NCBI RefSeq assembly: GCF_900114005.1
Contig: NZ_FORM01000011.1
Span: forward strand, 1 to 64,000
Direction of reading: 5' to 3'
DNA: 64,000 nucleotides
Source: Olleya namhaensis
Lineage (GTDB): Bacteria > Bacteroidota > Bacteroidia > Flavobacteriales > Flavobacteriaceae
This document shows, piece by piece, positions 8,026 through 13,967 of the stretch. The notes under the pieces are model-generated. The model ran no database searches and had not been told where the DNA came from. It saw only the letters and a program-made list of their open reading frames with translations. Within the stretch, counting starts at the first letter, position 1; each line of letters begins with the position of its first letter. A program made the translations under genes and the position numbers.

Positions 8026-8114
8026 ATGGTGAACATTTCCCAATGGGCGGGAGTTGGTAGCGCAGCGAACAACGAAGCAAATTGGGTCGGCCTTTTCGCC
8101 GAATGTTCACCATC
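8024..8114. repeat. Tiny GC-richer hairpin unit with GATGGTG ends
   Basis: About 90 bp with ends GATGGTGAACATT and AATGTTCACCATC (perfect 13-bp inverted repeat) and an inner pair CCCAAT (8039-8044)/ATTGGG (8081-8086). It is visibly richer in G and C than its surroundings. The conserved AAC/GTT of all other cassette ends is here ATC/GAT, changed at both ends together. It encodes no credible protein. Confidence 0.5.
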
Positions 8115-8241
8115 GTGTTTGTATATGGTTTGTTGCGTGGTTTAAGCACTAAAGTTAGTAAATAAAAACCGAATAGAAAATCCGCGAGGATTTTCGTAAG
8201 TAGGCTAGAACCAGCAATAAATTATATACGGTGTTACCTGC
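8100..8241 (-). repeat. attC-like cassette site M
   Basis: Body as in site I (AAAATCCGCGAGGATTTT hairpin), opening GTTACCTGC at 8233-8241. Its left end reads ATCG instead of AACG, matching the variant end of the preceding hairpin unit. Confidence 0.68.
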
Positions 8242-8761
8242 TGGCTTTATTTATTTTCATTCCAATTTTTTCATTTATTTCTTGTAAATCTCGACTTCCA
8301 TTCAAATTCAGTTCGGAAAATATTAAATCCAATATTGGTCGACAATAATCAGTTTCAACTTCTGATTGAACACAATTCAAACAGTATCCACGATTTACAA
8401 AAACATAATTTTTCACCAGAATTAAGTCTCCACCAACATTTGCTTTTTCACAACTCGAAAACATTTTAATCGTTTTTGATATTTTTTTGCAATGCTCTAA
8501 TTCGGTTTTGTCATATATTTCAAAATATATTGATGGAAACCAATCTTCCAAATAAATTTCTTCCCTTTGTTTGTCTTTAATTGATTCCGTTCTTATGAAT
8601 TTAATTAATCCTATTGGTTTTATTGTATCGTTCAGCGGTTTAATAGTGGGTTCATATTCAGAATCAATTTCATAAGTCCATTGTTTTAGATCGTTAATAT
8701 CTGGTTCCGAGTCACACGAAAGAAGAAATGGTGTTAATAAAATGAATATAATTTTAGGCAT
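8234..8761 (-). CDS. Hypothetical lipoprotein, cassette gene
   Basis: 175 residues. The signal peptide MPKIIFILLTPFLLSCDSEP has a lipobox with Cys16. The mature domain carries two cysteines in a YCLNC motif near residue 120 plus further cysteines, so a redox or metal site is possible, but no family is recognised. The stop TAA (8234-8236) overlaps the cassette-end sequence GTTACCTGC. The start lies 22 bases from the other end (8784-8792). Confidence 0.72.
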   Translation of the reverse strand: MPKIIFILLTPFLLSCDSEPDINDLKQWTYEIDSEYEPTIKPLNDTIKPIGLIKFIRTESIKDKQREEIYLEDWFPSIYFEIYDKTELEHCKKISKTIKMFSSCEKANVGGDLILVKNYVFVNRGYCLNCVQSEVETDYCRPILDLIFSELNLNGSRDLQEINEKIGMKINKASR

Positions 8762-8783
8762 TCTCTATGTTGGTTTTCAGCTT

Positions 8784-8921
8784 GCAGGTAACGGTCTAGT
8801 ATAAGAATAGTTGCGGGTTTGCGTGCGAGGATTTTCCGCAGGAAAATCAGATGTAGCAAACCCGCAACTACCTTTGTTTTAGCACTAAACCGCAATTATT
8901 TTTATACATTGTTGTAAAACG
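8784..8921 (-). repeat. attC-like cassette site N (same subtype as D)
   Basis: GCAGGTAAC (8784-8792) and GTTGTAAAAC (8911-8920). Long paired arms AGTTGCGGGTTTGC and GCAAACCCGCAACT, and a central stem GATTTTCC/GGAAAATC. This is the last site of the array on the high-coordinate side. Confidence 0.7.
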
Positions 8922-8927
8922 TTTTTT

Positions 8928-9245
8928 TTAATCAGTTAAAGTGGCATCTTTTACTTTTAAATCGATTGAGTCAAAATTTACATCTAAATGAAATGGTGTC
9001 ATATATCCGAAATCTATTAAATAGTAAAAATTAGTTTTAGTGCTATCTTTCGGATATCCGATTTTTTCTATCACTTCAGATTTGGATTTTCCGATTAGTA
9101 TTTTACTCTCAACTAAATCAGTCGACATATTTCCACGTTCAATTTGACTTCCGTTTCTCCATTTTACTTCATCAAATTTTTCCGCTTTGGTATTATTTCC
9201 GCAACTCAATAAAAATATAAATAAGAGTAATATTGTATGTTTCAT
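8928..9245 (-). CDS. Small lipoprotein, BamE/SmpA-like
   Basis: 105 residues with signal peptide MKHTILLLFIFLLSCGNN (lipobox Cys15). Residues about 45-85 read SKILIGKSKSEVIEKIGYPKDS, then a tyrosine-rich strand. The G-K-S/T-x-x-E-V-x-x-x-x-G-x-P motif is typical of the SmpA/OmlA (BamE) fold, whose full-length members serve outer-membrane assembly; many small lipoproteins share the fold without that role. It lies 31 bp after the next gene (minus strand), both inside one cassette unit. Confidence 0.66.
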   Translation of the reverse strand: MKHTILLLFIFLLSCGNNTKAEKFDEVKWRNGSQIERGNMSTDLVESKILIGKSKSEVIEKIGYPKDSTKTNFYYLIDFGYMTPFHLDVNFDSIDLKVKDATLTD

Positions 9246-9276
9246 TTCAGTTTGTTCAAAAATCCTTCAACATTTT

Positions 9277-9786
9277 TTATTCATCAGGCCGCTCATTATT
9301 AAGGATTAATGATTTATATCCGAAATCTCCAATATCAATTATATAATTTTCTTGTTCTAAGGTATTTAAGCATTCAGACAAAACCTCACTAGCTTTAATC
9401 TTTTCGTAAATATCATTCAACTCTTTAGTGGTTTCTATAAACCATAGTAAAGTTGACTCATTAAAAATCCCATAATTTATTCCGCCATTTATTGTTATGT
9501 CTAAAATTTGGTTATTAATCTTATTTTCAAATCGACAATGACTTCCGTGAAATTGATAAATCCAATTATCAGGTAAAGAACCTTTCCATAAATCATTTTG
9601 TCGCGTAATTAACTTTCCAAAAGGATGCTCTTTTGATAAGTCAAGGTCAAATTCAGTTCCGAGAATATTTATTAATTCGTTCGCTTTTGAATCGAACTTA
9701 ATGATTTCTTCTAAAATTATATTTTCTAGTGAGTTCAGTTTTTCAAATGTTTTACAACTAGTTATATGATTACTTTTGTTCCTCAT
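9277..9786 (-). CDS. Hypothetical protein spanning the array border
   Basis: 169 residues, soluble, with helices at the N-terminus and a beta-rich middle (WIYQFHGSHCRFENK, ILDITINGGINYG). No family is recognised. Position is the odd point: the cassette end GTTTTACAAC (9749-9758), which pairs with 8911-8920, falls inside the coding frame, so the first nine or ten codons, including the ATG at 9784-9786, come from outside the cassette. No other ATG occurs early in the frame. The array may have landed so that the cassette gene acquired a start, or the true start is a non-ATG codon inside the cassette. Confidence 0.6.
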   Translation of the reverse strand: MRNKSNHITSCKTFEKLNSLENIILEEIIKFDSKANELINILGTEFDLDLSKEHPFGKLITRQNDLWKGSLPDNWIYQFHGSHCRFENKINNQILDITINGGINYGIFNESTLLWFIETTKELNDIYEKIKASEVLSECLNTLEQENYIIDIGDFGYKSLILNNERPDE

Positions 9787-9813
9787 ATCCCGTAAATATT
9801 ACGGGATATGAGG
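9781..9813. repeat. Perfect 15-bp hairpin at the array border
   Basis: Arms CCTCATATCCCGTAA (9781-9795) and its exact complement at 9799-9813 with a 3-base loop. It lies between the stop of the M28 peptidase gene (9819) and the array and includes the ATG at 9784-9786. Read on the minus strand it is followed by AACAAAAG, not a T-run, so it is not a standard intrinsic terminator. Confidence 0.7.
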
Positions 9814-9818
9814 AAGTT

Positions 9819-11378
9819 TTATTCTCCTTTATCAACTTTTATTCTTTCATCACGATTGGCTAATTCCCATGCAGTGTAAAAGACTAAACGTGCTCTGTTT
9901 TCTAATAAATCGTACTCAATTTTGTCTGGTGTATCACTTGGTCTGTGATAGTCGTCATGTGTACCATTAAAATAGAATATTACTGGGATATTGTTTTTAG
10001 CAAAGTTATAGTGGTCTGATCTGTAGTAAAAACGATTAGGATCGTTATCGTCGTTATAAGTATAGTCTAACTCAACGTTAGTATACTTTGTGTTTACCTT
10101 TTCAGATATCTCGTGCAGTTCTGTACTTAATTTATCACTTCCTATTAAATAGATGTAGTTACGGTCACCTTCTTTACGTTTAGGATCAATACGTCCAATC
10201 ATATCTATGTTAAGGTTAGCAACGGTATTAGCTAATGGAAAAATAGGATCGTTGTCCGTATAATGTCTACTTCCTAATAATCCTTTTTCTTCTCCAGTTA
10301 CATTTAAAAATACCATTGATCTTTTTGGACCATGACCATCCTTTTTAGCTTTTGCAAATGCTTCAGCAATTTCTAAAACAGCAACTGTACCAGATCCATC
10401 ATCGTCAGCACCATTATATACTTCGCCATTTTTAACACCTTCATGATCTAAATGTGCAGAAACAATGACGTATTCGTCTGGTTTTTCGCTTCCTCTAATA
10501 ATTGCAGCAACGTTTTCTGACGCTAATGCTTTAGAATTGTTAGTGTAATCTAAATCTAGAGTAGTGGTAATAGTTTCGTTTTTAAAAGACGTATCATAAC
10601 TAGTAATGTCTTTGTTAAACAATGCTTTTACGGTCTGTGTGTTTACTAAAAAGTAAAACATGTTTTTATCAGTACTTACCAAACTCATTCTACCGCTAGA
10701 AGTACCATAACGTAAGGCAGCCATAGCAAAAACATCAGGATTGTAGTATAATACAGCTTTAGCGCCTTTTTCTAGTGCTAAATCTCTTTTTAAAGCAAAT
10801 TCTTCTCTAAAATTTGACCATTTAGAAGCCGCTTTAGTTCCAGAGATAACATAAGTACCGTCCGCGTTTTTAGGTTCGCCATTAATAAAAAACACGACTT
10901 TGTCTTTAATATCAATAGTACCGTAGTTAGAAAAAGCATCATCTTGGATTCCGTAACCAAGATTTACAATCTCCCCAGCCTGAAGTTGGCTAGTTTCCAT
11001 TGGGTTTATAGATACAAAATCTTCAAGATTTTTTAATGCTTTACCGTTTATGGTTAAAGCAACATCTGGTTTAGATTGTAATTGTAAAGGGACATTTTGA
11101 AAGTAATTCCCATCTTTTTTAGCAGCAGGAACACCATATTGGATATAATGTTCTTTTAAAAAGTTGATAGCTTTTTTTTGCCCTTCGGCACCAGTTTCTC
11201 TACCTTCAAATGCATCAGAAGCAAAGGTGTACAAAGCCGTTTTTAAATCGTCTTGTGTAATAGTCGCAGCGTACACACTTGGGTCGGCCACTTTTGTATT
11301 GGTTGTTTTGCTTTTTTGAGAGCTTCCACAAGCAATAAATAATAGACTTAAAGAGGCTATTGAAAGTAAGGATTTCAT
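9819..11378 (-). CDS. M28-family metallopeptidase lipoprotein
   Basis: 519 residues. The N-terminus MKSLLSIASLSLLFIACGSS is a lipoprotein signal with lipobox Cys17. A protease-associated-like insert (about 120-240) precedes the M28 catalytic domain. Zinc and catalytic motifs are visible: SAHLDHEG, NGADDDGSGT, NVTGEEKGLLGS, NIDMIGR and a C-terminal GTHDDYHRPSD. M28 enzymes are di-zinc exopeptidases that release N-terminal residues. This one is expected to be anchored in the cell envelope and to act on peptides in the periplasm or outside. A promoter (TTG, 21 bp, TATTTTTG) lies just upstream. It marks the beginning of ordinary chromosome next to the cassette array. Confidence 0.9.
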   Translation of the reverse strand: MKSLLSIASLSLLFIACGSSQKSKTTNTKVADPSVYAATITQDDLKTALYTFASDAFEGRETGAEGQKKAINFLKEHYIQYGVPAAKKDGNYFQNVPLQLQSKPDVALTINGKALKNLEDFVSINPMETSQLQAGEIVNLGYGIQDDAFSNYGTIDIKDKVVFFINGEPKNADGTYVISGTKAASKWSNFREEFALKRDLALEKGAKAVLYYNPDVFAMAALRYGTSSGRMSLVSTDKNMFYFLVNTQTVKALFNKDITSYDTSFKNETITTTLDLDYTNNSKALASENVAAIIRGSEKPDEYVIVSAHLDHEGVKNGEVYNGADDDGSGTVAVLEIAEAFAKAKKDGHGPKRSMVFLNVTGEEKGLLGSRHYTDNDPIFPLANTVANLNIDMIGRIDPKRKEGDRNYIYLIGSDKLSTELHEISEKVNTKYTNVELDYTYNDDNDPNRFYYRSDHYNFAKNNIPVIFYFNGTHDDYHRPSDTPDKIEYDLLENRARLVFYTAWELANRDERIKVDKGE

Positions 11379-11405
11379 TTAAAAGTATTTATAAAGTTAT
11401 ACTTT

Positions 11406-11413
11406 CAAAAATA
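11406..11413 (-). promoter_or_regulatory. Bacteroidota sigma-A promoter of the M28 gene
   Basis: On the minus strand TATTTTTG matches the TAnnTTTG -7 motif; a TTG (-33 motif) at 11435-11437 is 21 bp upstream, within the known 17-23 spacing. It lies 28 bp before the ATG. Confidence 0.65.
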
Positions 11414-11505
11414 CAAGAAAAAATAAGTTGTTTCCAACTTATTTTTTCATTTTAACATAGGCTTAAAAAGCCCTATAAATCTATAAATAAAACGGTAAGC
11501 GTTTC

Positions 11506-11835
11506 TTAGTCAATAATTATAAGATCGTCTAATTCTTCTTTAGCTTCTTCGTTTAATTTATCTTCTGTTTGTTGCAAGTCTTTAGTGTCGCCAACTTCGG
11601 ATACAGTAAAGATTGTTTTGTAAGTTGCTAATCCTAAACTAATAATAGTTAGCAAAAATATAACCTGAATAACATGTGTTGGTTTTGCTTCCTTTTTTGA
11701 TTTTAAAAAGGCTATAATTCCAAAAATAAAAGCCAAAACAGCAGGGATAAATGCTAATTTATATAACGGTAATACGGCTAAAACTACAGCAAGAACAGCA
11801 AAAATCAATCCTAAAATAATACTTGTTTTTCTCAT
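11506..11835 (-). CDS. Small membrane protein, three predicted TM helices
   Basis: 109 residues with three hydrophobic helices at about 7-24, 26-45 and 57-75, a short KSKKEAKP cytoplasmic loop between the second and third, and an acidic C-terminal tail ending in EELDDLIIID. It follows the DUF3108 gene with a 6-bp gap on the same strand, so the two are probably co-transcribed. The family is common as hypothetical membrane proteins in flavobacteria; the function is unknown. Confidence 0.78.
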   Translation of the reverse strand: MRKTSIILGLIFAVLAVVLAVLPLYKLAFIPAVLAFIFGIIAFLKSKKEAKPTHVIQVIFLLTIISLGLATYKTIFTVSEVGDTKDLQQTEDKLNEEAKEELDDLIIID

Positions 11836-11841
11836 AATATA

Positions 11842-12633
11842 TTAGTTTTTTAAACCAGTTGCAGATTTAATTTTTAATTCACCACTACCAACAGCTACTT
11901 TAAACTTAGCATATACAGGTATTTTGTTTTCGTCTGCAGTTAACCATAAAATATTAGAGTTATTACCTTTTAGTACGTTAGTACCTGCAGCACCAATAGC
12001 TAGTTTGTAACATTCTTTTTTACCCAAAGCAGTATTTATAGTTTCTTTAGCTAATAATTTAAAACTGAATTTAGTCAATTTATTATCAAACAATACAGTA
12101 AACGTGTCCGAAGCACCAATAGGCGCTTTTTTAATATCCAAAGTTCTAATTTTATAAATAGTAGCTACAATATCTCTTGTACCATTATTTATTTTTACTT
12201 TTTCATTTCTATCCCAAAATCCAGAAGCAAAGTTTTTTGACTTTTTTCTAATTAAGCTCTCCACTAAATTAGCCTTATGGTTGTACTTATACTTTACGTA
12301 TTTATAATAACCACCTTCATTAATCTCTCTGTTATATAAATATGGTGTTACCGTTCTTGGGCTAACATAACTTTCATATAAATCTCTAATTTTAAAAAAG
12401 CTATCAAAGTTACTATATGTTGTTGCGGTACATTTTAAATGCAATAGAGTGGAAGCACTTGTTTTCATCTCATTAGCTTCCATTTTAACTTCTGCAATAT
12501 CAGTTAAAATACCAGACATGTTGTAAGAAGCAGAAAACACTAGCTTTTCGCCACTTTTAAAGGCATTGTTGTCTTGCCCAAAACTAAATGTTAAGGCTAT
12601 AAGCGTTACTAATATGGTTAATTTAAATTTCAT
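11842..12633 (-). CDS. DUF3108 domain protein, exported
   Basis: 263 residues with signal peptide MKFKLTILVTLIALTFSFGQ, likely cleaved after GQ. The mature protein is a predicted beta-rich envelope protein whose start (FKSGEKLVFSASYNMSGI) and end (LWLTADENKIPVYAKFKVAVGSGE) match the layout of DUF3108 proteins: a GE-x-L-x-F-x-x-x-Y strand, then a C-terminal D-x-x-x-I-P-V-x-x-x strand. The function of the family is unknown; members are periplasmic or outer-membrane associated. The gene has its own promoter and heads a two-gene unit. Confidence 0.82.
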   Translation of the reverse strand: MKFKLTILVTLIALTFSFGQDNNAFKSGEKLVFSASYNMSGILTDIAEVKMEANEMKTSASTLLHLKCTATTYSNFDSFFKIRDLYESYVSPRTVTPYLYNREINEGGYYKYVKYKYNHKANLVESLIRKKSKNFASGFWDRNEKVKINNGTRDIVATIYKIRTLDIKKAPIGASDTFTVLFDNKLTKFSFKLLAKETINTALGKKECYKLAIGAAGTNVLKGNNSNILWLTADENKIPVYAKFKVAVGSGELKIKSATGLKN

Positions 12634-12652
12634 AAAATCCGTATTTAATTGT

Positions 12653-12660
12653 CAAAGATA
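12653..12660 (-). promoter_or_regulatory. Promoter -7 motif of the DUF3108 unit
   Basis: Minus strand TATCTTTG fits TAnnTTTG, 20 bp upstream of the ATG at 12633. No clear TTG is seen at -33. Confidence 0.5.
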
Positions 12661-12752
12661 TAACTTAACATTAATTGTGCCGAAATTATTGTGTAGTTTT
12701 AAAATACATGTTAAACCTTTTTTAAAACTCTAGTACTAATTAAACTATTTTG

Positions 12753-12760
12753 TACTTTTG
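12753..12760 (+). promoter_or_regulatory. Promoter -7 motif of the heavy-metal operon
   Basis: TACTTTTG fits TAnnTTTG. The predicted transcription start falls on or next to the GTG at 12765, so the first gene may be translated from a leaderless or nearly leaderless message. Confidence 0.5.
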
Positions 12761-12764
12761 TACC

Positions 12765-13175
12765 GTGATAAAAACAGTAATATATAAAGGGGTATCTTTT
12801 GTTATGGCATTAGTGGTGTTGTTTTCAACATTATCTTTTACCATAGAGAGTCATTACTGTGGCGATCATTTAGTGGATACCGCTGTTTTTACTAAAGCTA
12901 AAAAATGTGGCGTAGATGCGGATACTACTATTACTCCTACAAAAACTAAATCGTGTTGTAGTGATACCGTACAAGTTATTAAAGGACAGGATCAATTAAA
13001 ACTTAACACGTTTAGTGATCTAGATTTTAGCACACAATACATAATTACAACCTTTGTTTATAGTTACTTACATTTATTTAAAAGTTTACCAAAGCAAAGC
13101 ATTCCGCATAAAAATTATGCACCACCCAATCTGATATTAGATTATCAGGTCCTTCACGATGTTTATATTATTTGA
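12765..13175 (+). CDS. HYC_CC_PP family exported protein (heavy-metal locus)
   Basis: 136 residues from the GTG at 12765-12767. An N-terminal hydrophobic helix (VSFVMALVVLFSTLSFTIE) is followed directly by SHYCGD, then a KKCG and a SCCSD motif: the His-Tyr-Cys, Cys-Cys pattern from which the family is named. The later part has another hydrophobic stretch and ends in APPNLILDYQ. It opens a four-gene operon with an HMA-MauE protein, a TonB receptor and a second HMA protein, which suggests binding or import of a soft metal such as copper. A TTG at 12750 would place the start inside the promoter and is rejected. Confidence 0.75.
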   Translation: MIKTVIYKGVSFVMALVVLFSTLSFTIESHYCGDHLVDTAVFTKAKKCGVDADTTITPTKTKSCCSDTVQVIKGQDQLKLNTFSDLDFSTQYIITTFVYSYLHLFKSLPKQSIPHKNYAPPNLILDYQVLHDVYII

Positions 13176-13245
13176 TATTGTGCTTTTATTAGTTTCGCTT
13201 ACGCGGAACCTTTATAATGGTACTATTTATTAAATAATATATATA

Positions 13246-13965
13246 ATGACACACACATACAATGTTACAGGCATGACCTGTAATGGATGTAAGGCTTCTG
13301 TTGAAAAAGCATTACAATCCATAGAACATGTTACAGCTGTTTCGGTAAATTTAGAACAAGCCGAAGCACAGATTGACTTGTCAAAACCTATTACAATACA
13401 GCAACTTCAGGATGGGTTGCCTTCAAAATTTACAATTAGTAAAACGGAAGCAGCGCCAAACGTATTAGCTTCGGTTGAAGTAAAAAGCCAATGGAAGCAA
13501 CTGTTTCCTTTGTTTTTAATCTTCGGCTATATTTCGGCAGCAGCCGTATTATTAAATTATAAACCCTGGAATACCGCTAGTTTTATGCTAGATTTTATGG
13601 GGCTATTTTATATTGTTTTTAGCTTTTTTAAATTCTTAGATTTAAAAGGGTTTTCCACAAGCTTTAAAATGTACGATCCGTTAGCTAAAGCAATTCCGCA
13701 GTACGGACTTATTTATCCTTTTTTGGAGCTAGCTTTAGGATTACTATTTTTAACACGCATGCAATTACCATTTGCATTAGGCGCAACAATTTTAATTTTA
13801 GGAATCACCACAATAGGCGTTACCAAAGCACTTTTAGATAAAAAAGCAATACAATGTGCCTGTTTGGGTACAGCTTTAAAATTACCAATGACCAAAGCCA
13901 CATTTATAGAAAATACCATCATGTTAATCATGGCAGTTTGGATGCTAATTAAAATGTATAATTAA
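13246..13965 (+). CDS. HMA domain fused to MauE/DoxX-like membrane protein
   Basis: 239 residues. The N-terminal 65 residues form a heavy-metal-associated domain with the GMTCNGC metal site (Cys10 and Cys13). The rest is a four-helix membrane domain of MauE type, with a CAC-LGT motif near residue 204 in the last third that could pass electrons or metal. Such fusions accompany copper or mercury handling genes in flavobacteria. It is 2 bp upstream of the TonB receptor gene, so translational coupling is likely. The metal is inferred from the CxxC type and not proven. Confidence 0.85.
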   Translation: MTHTYNVTGMTCNGCKASVEKALQSIEHVTAVSVNLEQAEAQIDLSKPITIQQLQDGLPSKFTISKTEAAPNVLASVEVKSQWKQLFPLFLIFGYISAAAVLLNYKPWNTASFMLDFMGLFYIVFSFFKFLDLKGFSTSFKMYDPLAKAIPQYGLIYPFLELALGLLFLTRMQLPFALGATILILGITTIGVTKALLDKKAIQCACLGTALKLPMTKATFIENTIMLIMAVWMLIKMYN

Positions 13966-13967
13966 TT

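Larger units (their letters stand above)
84..9758 (-). mobile_element. Integron-like gene-cassette array without integrase (CALIN-type)
   Basis: About fourteen units, each an ORF (or a non-coding segment) bounded by palindromic sites of about 125-140 bp. Both ends of a unit carry a unit-specific complementary decamer: 214-223/714-723, 845-854/1393-1402, 1522-1531/2161-2170, 2289-2298/2954-2963, 3082-3091/3636-3645, 3766-3775/4063-4072, 4191-4200/4417-4426, 4544-4553/5121-5130, 5249-5258/6205-6214, 6334-6343/6561-6570, 6690-6699/7813-7822, 8233-8241/8784-8792 and 8911-8920/9749-9758. In integrons the R' base-pairs with the R'' of the same cassette, which gives exactly this pattern. Read on the minus strand, each unit starts with CGTTR, then the gene, then YAACACCG and the site body, which is the canonical cassette order. 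All genes point the same way. No tyrosine recombinase gene lies in the window, so activity is unknown. That these are attC homologues is my inference from structure. Confidence 0.72.

Noticed and set aside
7951-8145. 64-codon frame on the plus strand in the atypical site region
   Set aside because: It runs through palindromic site sequence, opposite to all cassette genes, and has no protein-like features.
84-8921. Interpretation of the sites as inserted MITEs with terminal inverted repeats
   Set aside because: A MITE would carry its own fixed ends and target duplications; here the terminal bases belong to the neighbouring units and pair within the unit, not within the site.
9781-9813. Intrinsic terminator of the M28 gene
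   Set aside because: The stem is strong, but no T-run follows on the minus strand.
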